This document shows, in pieces, positions 51,884 through 62,954 of a stretch of DNA of 64,000 nt (within the stretch, counting starts at the first letter, position 1; every line of letters starts with the position of its first letter). Origin of the DNA: Kitagawia praeruptora. Its lineage: Eukaryota > Streptophyta > Magnoliopsida > Apiales > Apiaceae. Position numbers and translations under genes: made by a program. The stretch is taken from contig CM075345.1 of assembly GCA_037693485.1 (NCBI GenBank), positions 81,474,001-81,538,000 on the forward strand. Reading direction: 5' to 3'. Under the pieces are notes generated by a model, which was not told the DNA's origin, did not search any database, and saw nothing but the letters and a program-made list of their open reading frames with translations.

Positions 51884-54800
51884 TGTAACACCCCCAGATC
51901 CAGGGTCAGGTATCTGGTCGTTACGGTCTCAATATCCAACCACAAAACCAACATAACTTAAATTACAACCTTGTGACCAAAACAACAACATAAAACACCC
52001 CCGTTATAGTCCCAGAGATGAAATCAGAGTAACCAACAATATTATTAATCACAAGTTTAAGTTCTTACAACCCAAAGAATTACAATTGTACAATTACATA
52101 CTCTTTGCCATCCATTAATAGATACCATAATATAAATACATTTGAGGCTCAATTGCTAACAACTAGCCTACCAGTAGTTGCATCCTCAACAAAGGTAGCC
52201 AAGACCTTAGCGGTAAACCTCTGACGGTTGACACCTGCTTACGCTGCGTGCGCCTTGCGCGGCCATCTGATCTAGCTGTTGTTGTGATATAAATAAATAA
52301 AGCAAGGGTGAGCAATAGCCCACCAGAAATATAATTGAACAGTGATAATATATGACAGTCCAAAATATCTTTGAAACCATATGCCATGCATTAACGATGT
52401 AGTACCAATATAAGGTATGGGATGAAGTTACAAGGTAACTCAAAAATATATTTGTTTTGAATAAATATCTGCTATGCAAAAGATAAGCAAGATATTCTCA
52501 ATTATCATAAAAGAGGAACTTGCAGGAAAGATATTGCAATTCCGGTTTCAACACTTTTTCACCTTACCAACTCCAACAGTGTTGCAGAAATTTCTCACTT
52601 TTAGAAGATGAACTAATACGGGAGCATTGCCGCGCCAGATGCCCTGACGTTTACGATGATCAGTCGTATGTCATGCATCTCATCAGTCGTTCTCTACATG
52701 TAGAAGGTAGCTCCGACGGATTTACTTATCTACCGCCCTCTGGAACTCCTCAGCCAACGGTTGGGCTATTGCTGGACCGGCGCCACTCGGCCACTTACGC
52801 GTCTCCTAGTTCGAATATCATCCATGACTCTGAAACGTAAAGTTCGTTCCCCTTTTCCCCAAGTGTAACACTCGTTGATAGGACTCCACAAAGTAGTCGT
52901 ATCTAATTGGAAAGGAAAATTCACCAATATTTCCCAAGCTGATGCTTGTTAATGGATATAAACTTGTTACATCAATCATACCCCTCGAGCGTTGAGGAGG
53001 TAACCAAAAGACTCATATCAATGCTTGAAAGAATCAAGATGTGAGTGACAAGATAGTTTTAGCAAGTATAGGACCGGGCAGTCCAATAAATAACATCGCT
53101 CAAGTGAGGTCCCCTTATATACGTTTGGAAGTTGAGCGAGTATTTAAATCTTCTTTAAGATAGATTTAAATGAAATTAAAGTTTAGGAACCTCCCCTTGA
53201 TATAAATAGTCATAAGATATTCCGAAATATTTTACACCATATCTGAAGGTGAAAGATAATCTTTGAGTAATATGAATTATTATAGAAAGAACTTAAAAGA
53301 ATTTAAATAAATATTCCAAGAATATTTATTTTATCAATAATAATTAAGGGATATGATTAAATCATAATATTTCTCGTAAGTAATCCTCAAATAAATATAT
53401 AGAATCGTATACTAAATAATTCTCTTCTTTAAATGAATATTCAATATAATATTCATTAATTAAATAAAACTCAAGTAAATATTTAAAATAATATTCACTA
53501 AATAAATCAAACCTTAAATGAATATTTGAAAATAATATTCATTTAATAAATAATATTCTAAATGAATACCCAAATAATATTCTTAGTAATCAAAATTTTA
53601 AAGGAATATTCGAAGCAATATTCCTTAAGTAAATAGAACTTCAAATGAACATTTTAACATAATATTCATCAAGTACATAATATCTTAAATGAATATTCAA
53701 AATAATATTCATCAAGTACATAATATCTTAAATGAATATTCAAAATAATATTCATCAAGTACATAATATCTTAAATGAATATTCAAAATAATATTCATTT
53801 AATAAATAAATTCCAAATGAATATTCAATTGACATTCATTAAACAAATAATATTCTAGAAAAATATCCAAATGATATTCATTTAGTAATCGAAACCTTAA
53901 TATTCGAAATAATATTCCTTGAGTAATTAGAACCTCCAAAGAATACTTTTGAAATAATATTTATCAATTACATAAAACTTAAATGAATATCCGAAAGTGA
54001 TATTCATTTAATGAATAAAATTCCAATGAATATCAAAGTAATTATTCATTAATAATCAAATCTAATGAATATTCGAAAATAATATTCATTTCATATTTCT
54101 CGACTGAGATAATACTCAACTAACATTTCTCGAAAGATTTCCAAGTATTTGATACTTTTATGGAAATATAAATAATGTTTAATAATAACATTCCTCAAAA
54201 GGAATACTAATCTGTCGCTGGAATCCCTCCGGGTTTCCACGACTACATCTATATCTCAAAATACCGACTCCCGGTCTATATTTAAAGAATACATATCATA
54301 TGCCCTTCACTAAGGGTCCTACCAAAACAATCATGCTTATAGCTGATAATCCATATCTAGTCTATAAGCGAATATTAATTCAGGGAACAAGTATTCCAAT
54401 ATACTTGAAAGTAGACATGCATGCTATGGCATATGTATACAACAATCATCATATATATATTATCACAACAACAGTTCCAAGTATTGGAAACTTGCCTGAG
54501 AATCGAGTGCGGGTAGGGGTAATGTGTCCCGGGTCAGCTCGACAATCTATAAACAATCAGAATATTTAAGATTAACCACTTAACGCTTATTAAAAGGCTA
54601 AGTATAAACTCCACTTAAATCGAAACATGTTTTCGAGTTATCTCGTTACGTCTCTTTTAGTGTAACTCTTTTTATCACCGATACGATCCGACATTCGTTC
54701 GTTATCAAGACATGTCATCATGCTTATACTTGGTATATACTTAAGTCGTATAAGTTCTAAGGTTGGTCGTTTACGAATCAAGATTATACCTCGAGTGTTA

Positions 54801-56716
54801 TCGCCCGTTTTCTAAGTTATAACCAAAGTTATACCTTTAAGGGTTTCGTTCGCGTTTAACCTCGATTCAAACATTTTTATAAAATCGGAAAACGATCCAT
54901 TCGACCTGTGGTTTTCTCCCACACCTTCCTTTTTACCTCTAATATTTAATTAATAAGATTCGCCACTGATTAAACGACATTTAAGGGAATCAATTTCAAT
55001 TACGAACTTTCGTTTACGATTTCGAACCACTTTTACGAATTTAATCATAACTCCTAAACCGTAAGTCCATTTCATGCGATCTTTATATCAAAACGAAGCT
55101 TGTAACATAATATAGCTAATCATGGCATAAGTCGAAGCTATGCAGTGAGTTATATCTACTGTCAAGTTCGGATTTCAAGATTAAACGAAAATCGGGCATT
55201 ACGACGGCTATAAATCGAACGTTCTACTAATCGTAACACTAAACCAAGCCACACCGGGCACCAATACAACTTGTACACATGATTAACATCTCAACAAGCT
55301 CAAGAACACATCATCATACCAACATAATCATCATCTCTTAAATCCATTAGATCTACCACATAATCATGATTATAACATCACTAACATGCTCCTAACACTT
55401 AAATCCATCAAGAACATGCATAAACTCAAAGTAGACCTAGGGTTTCAAGATCATTATACCTTCTTGAGAGTGTGATATGGCCTTACAAAGCTTTGTGTGG
55501 TCCTTGCCTAGCCTTAATGAACCTAAGATCAACCAAAGAATCATGAAAATCAAAGTTAGTTCTTGAAGAACACTATTCATCCTCCTCTTTAATGATTTTT
55601 TTGAAAATGGAAAAAGAAGAGATTGAAGCTAGGATTTTTAGGAGATCATTTATATGAAATGTAAGTCTCACCATAAAAGTTTCAAGATCAAACAAGGAGT
55701 GGAAGAAGGATTTTGGATTTTGAATTTCCACAAAAGCCGAATGGCTCTTTTCTTGAGAGAATGGAGTTGATCTTTTGTTTCTTGCTTGGTGGATGTGTTA
55801 AAATGTATTATTGATGAGAGTAAGATAATATCTTGGTTAAAAGCTACTTTAATAAAGTAGTGAGGTGTTGGATGAGGAAATGGCAAGACATGTGTTGAAG
55901 ATGTGGTGGTTTAGAGCTTAACTAGGTAGTTGCTTGCTAAGTACTTAGTTGCATTCTCTAAGATGCTAGTTCCTTGATTCTAGTTTGGTTACTAGATATT
56001 TTCTAGTAGCTTGCACAAGACTCTTGCTCCCTCTGCTTGTTTCTTTGTCCGTTTATTGCTTAATTCGTTGATCGTTCGAGGGAATAACTCATTCGTTTCT
56101 AGTTAGGGTTTTACCGAAAACCTTCTTAATAATTCTAGTACTATTCTTCATCTTTCTTAATACTTCTCGAATTTAAATTCCTTAATTCCCTTTTATAAAT
56201 CCTTAAGTCTTGCAGTGTCTAGGGAAATCTCGGAGAAAATAAAAGTGCTCTTTTTCTGAATCCGACAGCTTTTACATACACTTATTTTCCTCCTGGATCA
56301 CTAATACGAACTCAGAAATCCGTTCCGGATACCGGATATAGCATTATTATAATAATATTCCAAATTCCACCAAAATCACTATTCATCACTTATTTTTATT
56401 TAATTCCTATAATTAGGAAAATGAACCTGGTTCACTCTCGAGTGTTCCTTAACCTTCTTACGGAATCGCTGGACTTATAATAGATATTGGTTTGGATGAC
56501 ACAAGAATAATCTTACTTGAAGTAATCTTCTCATATTCTTAGGAGATAGATCATTCTTATCTATGTTGTCAACCAAAGGTATTCTACATGACATATAATA
56601 ATTGAATCCAAATCCATTCCATTCATTAAATAGACAGTCGTTACATCGCAGTCATAACCACTATTCATTCCCATAATAAAAAGTTTTAATTCTACCCAAA
56701 AATCTGGGTTCTTACA
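51884..56716 (-). repeat. 5' LTR of the chromovirus
   Basis: 4833 bp, about 99.7% identical by eye to 41987-46818. The AT-rich palindrome block is shared. Confidence 0.95.
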
Positions 56717-56721
56717 TCCTC
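56717..56721 (+). repeat. right TSD of the inserted chromovirus
   Basis: TCCTC, identical to 41982-41986. Confidence 0.93.
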
Positions 56722-58356
56722 TTTTGATTTGATCTTCGATGAAGTACTTAAGGGACAAGCAGTTTTCTGTTGTATGACCATGAGTCCCGTGATAATCACA
56801 TTGCTTGTGTGCCGGACGTTTCTCCGGGGCCGTGATCATCGGCTTGGGCAGATAAAAGTATGGTTTGTCGCGGACTTCCTTCAGAATATCAGCCCGTGTT
56901 CGGCTGAGCGGAGTCCACTTCGGCTCTGGCTTTGGTTCAGCTTTGGGTGGCTTAGTGGGCTTGGAGTCCGGACTAACAATTATGCAGCGGGTTCTGAGAT
57001 CCTTTCGAAGACCGATGGTTGCGAATTTTGGATATAATTGGTTTGTCTGTTGAGCTTGAATCTCTTGTCAGGTTGATAACCACCCCAAGAGCGGTCATCG
57101 CTGGTAGTTTGGTGTGAAGAGTTCCCTTGGCGGGTCATTCTCATTGCCTGTAGAACATCACTTTCTTTGATAAATCGTGCAGCCATGGAGTATGCTGCAG
57201 CCAGACTTTCAGGTTCCTTATTAATCAACTCATAGACGTATCTTTCATTTTGGTCCGGGTCCAGATTCCTCCGGAAGATGCTAAGAGCTTCTCGCTCATC
57301 CAAGCGCGAGACTTTGTTTATCGCTTCCTGGAATCGTTTCATATAATCTGCGAGTGATTCATTATCATTTTGACGGATAGTCTCCAGATGGCACATGTGT
57401 AATTCATGAGTCCGGTTTGCTCTGAACCTCTTTAAAAAGGACTCACGAAATTCTTTCCATGAGCGAATGCTTCGGGAAGGGATTCGACTGAACCACCTCT
57501 GAGCCCCTCCTTTTAAGGTTGACGCAAAGAACCTGCATTTGGTTATGTAATTGTAGTAGTAGATGAGAACAATCTGCTCAAAGTAATTAACATGCTCCTC
57601 TGGGTCCCCCAGCCCGTCGAAGGAGTCGAAGTTGTAATGCTTCGGGTTCTTTTGTCTGGGGATAGCTTCTAGAGATCGGCTGAATGGAGTCAGAGTCCCC
57701 TCAATTTCAAGTCCAGAGTCCTGCCCCACTTTTCTTTGCAGCTCATGAATCATTTGCATCAAATTGTCTTCGGGCTCGTCTTCGTGTGAGATTACCTCCG
57801 GACTAACTTCTCTCAGAATTCTTTTAGATCCGGACCTCCTGAAGACCCGGTCCTCTTCTTCCTGTATCCTTTTCTGGATTTTGAGTTCAAGTTTTGCTTC
57901 TTCCTCCTGTCTGATTTGTTCCTTTAGATCGGCCAGCTTTTTGAGTTTCCCAACTTCCTGGCTTTTGCTCTGAGCTTTATTGGCTGCTTGTTTTTCTTTG
58001 TCTTTGTTCCCAAGCCGGTCAAAGACAGACATCCTGGACCGATGAGAGTGTTGGGAGCCTTGGGAGTTTTCTGCCTGCTCTGGTTCGGGAGGTGGCGGTG
58101 CCCGGGTTGTTCGGAATGCCCGGATTGCTTCCGCCAATTTCTCCCGGGTTAGATTTTGGAGGTGCATTCCAGCTAGAGGCACATCCGTGTATTTGTACTG
58201 ATTGACCTCAATGTCAATTCGGGCATCGCCCGGTCCGATCTCTGCTCTCTGTACGACTGGAGGTACCTCAGCCGGAACTAAGGTCGGTTCTGGGGTTGTA
58301 TCATGATCCCGTGCCCGAGTGTTGGGTCTTTGCGTAGATTTGCTTCCCCTTACCAT
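56722..58356 (-). pseudogene. gag: gag of the Tat element, one frameshift
   Basis: The first minus-strand ATG is at 58356 (MVRGSKSTQRP). The N-terminal part is charged and Pro/Glu-rich, with a helical Lys/Glu stretch (KLADLKEQIRQEEEAKLELK). The capsid-type retrotransposon gag domain includes HYNFDSFDGLGDPEEHVNYF, GGAQRWFSRIP, WKEFRESFLKRF and YMKRFQEAINKVSRLDEREAL. The frame stops at 56980 just after SEPAA, and a -1-type shift there reopens it through KPYFYLPKP to the knuckle-like CDYHGTHGHTTENC. It then runs to the chromovirus insertion at 56716, beyond which it is in phase with pol at 41978. The single frameshift alone would block gag-pol synthesis unless it is programmed or a sequencing error. 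Confidence 0.88.
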
Positions 58357-58713
58357 GATTCGAACTTTCAAAGCAAGATGATTCACAAAGCAACAATTAT
58401 AACAAATCTATATTGTGCTCTGTATAAGATAGCTTGAATATGGGCTCGATATTCAAATAAAATCACAAGGTGGTAGATATGAGTATTTAACCGACGATTC
58501 AGATCTAAATTTCAGCTAAGTTTAGAAACTAAAATTTCAACTTTATCACAGATCTGGGTTCGGGGAGCTAAATAACTTCGAATACGCGCACATATAGCAG
58601 ACATTTTTACAAAAGGTTTCACAGTGGTTTTGTAGATCTTACAGCTCGATCTCGGACTCTTTTTTAAAGAGCTTGTTGATGTCGTCGAGTCCTGTGGCAC
58701 CGAAACCAAAGGA
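58357..58713 (-). other. Tat leader between PBS and gag
   Basis: About 350 bp of untranslated leader. No gene seen. Confidence 0.7.
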
Positions 58714-58732
58714 CGCCCTCCTTCTAGCGCCA
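58714..58732 (-). other. primer binding site of the Tat element
   Basis: On the minus strand TGGCGCTAGAAGGAGGGCG begins one base past the 5' LTR end. TGGCGC-type sites are usual for Tat elements. The cognate tRNA is not assigned here. Confidence 0.82.
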
Positions 58733-58733
58733 A

Positions 58734-59358
58734 TGATAACTCTATATTCCGATCCGGTGATTTCTCTGCCGTCCTCAAGCCCGGAAAGCGGTGTAGCTGG
58801 TGGTTTGGACTCTGCAAAACAATGCCGGGAGGTGGGTTTGGACCCGAGGCACCTCCGGCGTGAGAATAAGTGACGACGTTGGAGGATAAAAGATAAGAAC
58901 TAGAGTATCTATTTATGGAGGGTGTATGTATATGAGTGTGTGTAAAAGAGAATGTAACCCCTAAACCTTCTTTTCTGGGTCTATTTATAGGCCCAGGATT
59001 AGGGTTTAGGGATTGGTACCTTTAATCATGAGCGTTCAATCCTAGGTAGGTAGGACACCTGGGACGCGTAGATGCACAACACCTGTCCAGGAGAATAATT
59101 GTGGGAAAGTGTGTCAGGCACCTTTTAGAGTGTGTCCTCCTCATTCTTGTATTATGCCAATTATTGGTAATCATTAGTTGTCGTTTTTAGTTGGGACCCT
59201 TTGATGGTGACAGGAGCCTTGAGATGCCACGTGCTCTATTACCTCGTACTGGAGTAACATCACGGATCCGAACCAGATAACGGTGACATATCTCCGGATT
59301 CAGTAACTGTCGTAGGCCCGAATAGCAATTCCGGCTGTTTGTAAAGGGTATCCTATCA
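58734..59358 (-). repeat. 5' LTR of the Tat element
   Basis: 625 bp, from TGATAACTC to CCTATCA. It holds a 17-18-bp stretch (GTGAGAATAAGTGACGAC) missing from the 3' LTR. Confidence 0.93.
58981..58990 (-). promoter_or_regulatory. TATA box of the Tat 5' LTR
   Basis: CTATAAATAG on the minus strand, positioned to drive leftward transcription of gag-pol. Confidence 0.65.
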
Positions 59359-60410
59359 CTGGGTACATGTATATTTAGTTACTATATACCCTTTTATCTA
59401 CATTATAACAAATTTATACTTCTATACTAATCTATAATAAGCAAACTAGGGGATAATTGGTATTTTGGTTGTTTGGTAACCGATAGATATTTAGTAAATA
59501 GATGATAATTGTTAGATCTAATAATAATGAATATTCTATATTTAATCCCTATTCTAAAGATTAAAGGTTCGAATCCCGTTAACAACAAATTTACATTAAG
59601 AATTTATATTATTAGTTTTAAACAATACATGTCATTTATTAAATAACTATTATTATTACTAATAATTTTATTAATTAATATTACAAAGTTAAATTATATC
59701 CATAATAAATTATTGTACTTTATTTTGTTTAATCATATAATTTTAAAAATATTTAAAAGTAACCCGTGTTTTGCACGGAGTATAAGTTAGTTGTACTAGA
59801 GATAACAGAATGCTTATAATTTTCAAATAACTTTTTGCACCCATAAAATGTAAACGTGTTAATCTATGTAACTAAATGCAAATAAAACTTCTATATGCAT
59901 GAAAAATGCATTTATATGGGTATTTTCTCGTAGGGATGTCACACAGAGTACCTTTAAACAAGCTCATGATGCAGAGCATGTATTGAAGTACAGTATATCG
60001 GCATAGGATGAAAAACATATGAACCATGTTCCTGAGAGAACTTCGGGAAGAATTTTAGATCCCCCAAGGGGAAGATGAGAATTTGTCAAAGAACTCCCTC
60101 ACTCTAACATTATCATTAGCATCTTTCGAATTCTTAGACACCGATTGCAACTTGGAATTCTTAACTGAAACAGCTTCTAGATACAAATAATGTAAATCAC
60201 CAAGTATGCCATGGTTCTTGCCATGTCAAAGGAGTGGACACAAGAAAATCGATCACAACAGTTTAATTGGGAAAAAAAAAAAAAGATTCAAGTGCATCAT
60301 TATGCTTGCGCAATAAATTAATTCCAGCTTTCCCTACAAAAAATAAAAATCTTTACAACATTCTTCCTGTATGATATCTATTTCCATATGTACATTTGTC
60401 AATTTTATCT
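59359..60410. other. intergenic region between Tat and the GT92 gene
   Basis: AT-rich. It holds a possible Helitron (59421-59790) and the 3' flank of the minus-strand GT92 gene. No ORF is supported. Confidence 0.6.
59421..59790. mobile_element. possible short Helitron
   Basis: It starts TCTATACTAATCTATAATAAGC, a common plant Helitron 5' end. It ends with a small hairpin (CCGTGTTTTGCACGG) about 10 bases before TTAG followed by T, close to the CTRR end rule. Against it: the base before TC is T rather than A, and the end is TTAG rather than CTAG. Confidence 0.4.
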
Positions 60411-62186
60411 TCACAAAGCTGTTGTATATGATGTCCCTAGTTGTGATGTATTTCCAAACCATTTCTTTGACAGCATCTTTAAACCATTATCACGGACCTC
60501 GCAAAACTTTTCAGGCCACCCTTCTGGTTCAACTGCTTTGAATCCGAGTCCTGGAGTCCGATCTTGAGAATTTGGATTCACACTCTCTTGCCAGTCCGCA
60601 ACATAAGCCGACACCCTTCTTTTAAACTTGGCTTTAAACTCAGGCCATGCCTGAAACTTGTAGTGATTAACAACAACATTTCTTATATCAATTTTCATCA
60701 TCTTGTAACCTTCCTTCAAATGAAAATGATGAACCACATTAACCAAAGAATCACTAATTGCATCCAATAACACTATAGACTTGTGACGATTCTCCATTTT
60801 TCTTCTACAATTGTAACCTTGTAATACTCCCTCATTAGGATGAGACTTTTGATTCGAAGGCCCGAATTCATGACAGCCAATCATAATTTCCCCTACCTGT
60901 GGTGGAACCTTCTTAAAATAACTTGGATTTGCTAACAGCTCATCATCCGCATACATAATATTACCCTCTCCGGACTTTACTTCCGAGTTTGACATAGGGA
61001 GCAAGTTTGTTTCCGTTATGTTTGGTAACAAGGACTTTAGCATGGGCCCTGTAGAATTGGACCATGACCTGGAGTAAACAAACTCATCAACATCGACATA
61101 CATCATCCAAGTACATGTATCTCTATTGTCAATAGCACAGTGTGAGAAACCAGCTTCTTGTGTTTTAGGCCATTGCCAAAACTTTGTACGGATATTATAT
61201 CCTTCATTAATAAGCTCCGTCACTACTTGATTAAACTCATCTTCACTCACATTATCATACAATATAAACTTATCAACTCCAATTTTTGAATGGTAAACTA
61301 TCCACTCTCTTAAAACCTTTGCCACGTTATAAACCATAGTGCAGGCGCACAATAGCGATTTCGGCTTCCAATTCGCTACCTTGCCCGTCAGAGAGGCGTA
61401 GGCTATGGAAGGGATCGCTCGTTTACTTGCTGAAAATTCAAGAGATACTTTGATTAGAGGAGAGGAAACTGACGTTAAATCAGGAAGTTGACAGCGAAAC
61501 ACTTCTTGAGCTGAGCTGGTAACTGAAGTTCTAACGCCGTTAGCCACGTCATCACCAAACACGCAACTGAACTCCCACGGGTCCCAGTTTTTTCCTTGGC
61601 GCTTATTCACGCCTTTCGCGAACACAACCACGTCCTTCTCGGTGAACATCGCGTCGTAAACTAAATAATTCCACCGGAGCATATCCGCCGGAGAGTTCGT
61701 CGTCGCCGGTAACACACCAGAAGGAGATTTAATCAAAACAGGCTCAGGAAAAGGAGTCTTCCGCCGAAGCCTAACCGGAAGCTCGCAAGTAAACGTACTC
61801 CGCTGCGGAGACGGAAGAGTACCGGAAGCACGAGCCGGCGAGATTTCATTACCAGGAAAGAAACAGAAAAAATCACCGGAATCAGGAGGAAACGGAGTGA
61901 TCTCCGGCGAAATAACAACCAATACTTGCCAGGATGGAAGTAGAACTGAAAAAGTAGAGATAGTTGACGGCGGCGCAACGGCGGAGAGAGGAGCAGAGTC
62001 GGAGGTTTTAATAGAGAGCTGTTGCTGATGAAACTGACGATTGTAATCAACAGAGCGAGACAAGGGAGAGAGACGGACAATATTATCGTGGGAGAGCGAA
62101 GATCGGAAAATATTGTGGAAAAGTGAAGCTAAAAATAAGAGGGAGACAATCAGGTAAAGGAGAGTTGAACGGAGTTTTCGGGACAT
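60411..62186 (-). CDS. glycosyltransferase family 92 protein (DUF23), intronless
   Basis: 591 codons, ATG at 62186, TAA... at 60411. Residues about 8-25 (LLYLIVSLLFLASLF) form a single signal anchor, giving the type II topology of Golgi glycosyltransferases. A Pro/Ser-rich stem follows. The GT92 catalytic domain covers about residues 275-530: LLCACTMVYNVAKVLREWIV near 280, KFILYDN, a DxD-type metal/nucleotide-sugar site in MMYVDVDEFVYS near 360, a cluster with IMIGCHEFGPS, and HHFHLKEGYKMM. Its length is normal for plant GT92 proteins, and I see no lesion. Plant members are related to beta-1,4-galactan synthases, but the substrate of this branch is not shown by the sequence. It is the only clear host gene here, with its own TATA box. 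Confidence 0.93.
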   Translation of the reverse strand: MSRKLRSTLLYLIVSLLFLASLFHNIFRSSLSHDNIVRLSPLSRSVDYNRQFHQQQLSIKTSDSAPLSAVAPPSTISTFSVLLPSWQVLVVISPEITPFPPDSGDFFCFFPGNEISPARASGTLPSPQRSTFTCELPVRLRRKTPFPEPVLIKSPSGVLPATTNSPADMLRWNYLVYDAMFTEKDVVVFAKGVNKRQGKNWDPWEFSCVFGDDVANGVRTSVTSSAQEVFRCQLPDLTSVSSPLIKVSLEFSASKRAIPSIAYASLTGKVANWKPKSLLCACTMVYNVAKVLREWIVYHSKIGVDKFILYDNVSEDEFNQVVTELINEGYNIRTKFWQWPKTQEAGFSHCAIDNRDTCTWMMYVDVDEFVYSRSWSNSTGPMLKSLLPNITETNLLPMSNSEVKSGEGNIMYADDELLANPSYFKKVPPQVGEIMIGCHEFGPSNQKSHPNEGVLQGYNCRRKMENRHKSIVLLDAISDSLVNVVHHFHLKEGYKMMKIDIRNVVVNHYKFQAWPEFKAKFKRRVSAYVADWQESVNPNSQDRTPGLGFKAVEPEGWPEKFCEVRDNGLKMLSKKWFGNTSQLGTSYTTAL

Positions 62187-62230
62187 CGCGAATTTGAATC
62201 AATGACTGCTTCTCTGTGTGTGGCTTTGCT

Positions 62231-62240
62231 TTATTTATAC
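62231..62240 (-). promoter_or_regulatory. TATA box of the GT92 gene
   Basis: GTATAAATAA on the minus strand, about 45-55 bp upstream of the start codon. This implies a very short 5' UTR of about 20 nt. Confidence 0.7.
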
Positions 62241-62342
62241 AGCTGCTACTACTAGTAACAGATTTCGTATATGTTTCGGTTTTCGACTTCATTATTCTTT
62301 CGGATGTATTTTCATTCTTTTTCATAAATTTCAACTTGAAAT

Positions 62343-62894
62343 TTGTTCAGAATTTCATTTCATCTCATATATAAATTTTGCATTATGATTTTTGTTAAAA
62401 TACTTTTATTCTGTACCAAACATAATATTTACGTATGTATTTTAGTTTTATACAATTTTAAAGTTAAACTAATAACAACAATTTCGTGGTTGATATAGTA
62501 AATATTTATATTTTAATACGGAGTATGTTATTAGTCGATAAAGCCACGCTTCGCGACAGCGTTACAATTTTTTTAAAAAAATTCAATATACTTACGTTAT
62601 ATTATATTATGATATTAATATTAAATTTTAATAATTAAATAATCTTCTCTAATGAATCGATTTCTTGTTAAACATGATTCTTTCGATTGAGTTGTTCTCT
62701 CGTTAAAACCGAAATCCCAACTTTAACATTTTTTATAAAGACTTATATAATAATCATCAATATATCATTTATTATAATACCTGAGTCTACCACATGTTAG
62801 TTAACCAATAAGAATCGAGGAATTATTTTAGGACCAATCAGAGTTAATTCCTAAAATTTAGACCTTTCCTTATTTAGTATCTCACCCTACCTTT
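62343..62894. other. AT-rich upstream region of GT92
   Basis: No ORF, repeat boundary or element end is recognised. Confidence 0.5.
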
Positions 62895-62948
62895 TTAACC
62901 ATGGTTAGTTTTTTTTTTTTTTTTTGCTAAGCTTAACCATGGTTAGTT
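62895..62948. repeat. 16-bp TSD pair around a minimal LINE insertion
   Basis: TTAACCATGGTTAGTT occurs at 62895-62910 and 62933-62948, perfectly repeated, on either side of a 22-bp insert. Confidence 0.8.
62911..62932 (-). mobile_element. ultra-short 5'-truncated LINE insertion
   Basis: On the minus strand the insert reads GCTTAGC followed by A15. CTTAGC plus poly(A) is exactly the 3' end of the LINE at 18724-24602. With the perfect 16-bp TSD this looks like target-primed reverse transcription that stopped after copying about 7 nt of element sequence. Confidence 0.65.
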
Positions 62949-62954
62949 AACACT

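Larger units (their letters stand above)
41987..56716 (-). mobile_element. 14.7-kb chromovirus-type LTR element with young LTRs and decayed coding region
   Basis: LTRs at 41987-46818 and 51884-56716 (4832 and 4833 bp) start TGTAACACCC and end GGTTCTTACA. The TSD TCCTC is perfect. Minus-strand orientation is fixed by an iMet-type PBS (TGGTATCAGAGAGAGCG) beside the right LTR and a purine tract (AAGGAGGGGAGAC) beside the left one. I count about 13 substitutions and one 1-bp indel between the LTRs (about 0.3%). The 5.07-kb interior has no long ORF but retains pol traces. Removing the element with one TSD copy restores the gag-pol frame of the Tat host. Confidence 0.95.
31924..59358 (-). mobile_element. 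complete Tat-lineage Ty3/gypsy element (minus strand), split by a chromovirus
   Basis: LTRs at 31924-32531 and 58734-59358 share their TGATAACTC start and CCTATCA end. The flanks TTGGG and CTGGG give a 5-bp TSD with one mismatch. On the minus strand the order is 5' LTR, PBS, gag, pol, tandem repeats, antisense genes, PPT, 3' LTR. The LTRs differ by roughly 11-12 substitutions plus a 17-18-bp indel (about 2%, counted by eye). A 14.7-kb chromovirus (41987-56716) sits between gag and protease. Without it the element is about 12.7 kb. Confidence 0.95.

Noticed and set aside
62513..62600. CG-containing segment (CCACGCTTCGCGACAGCG) upstream of GT92
   Set aside because: A short palindromic stretch, possibly the end of an old Helitron-like element, but no second border or copy is visible.
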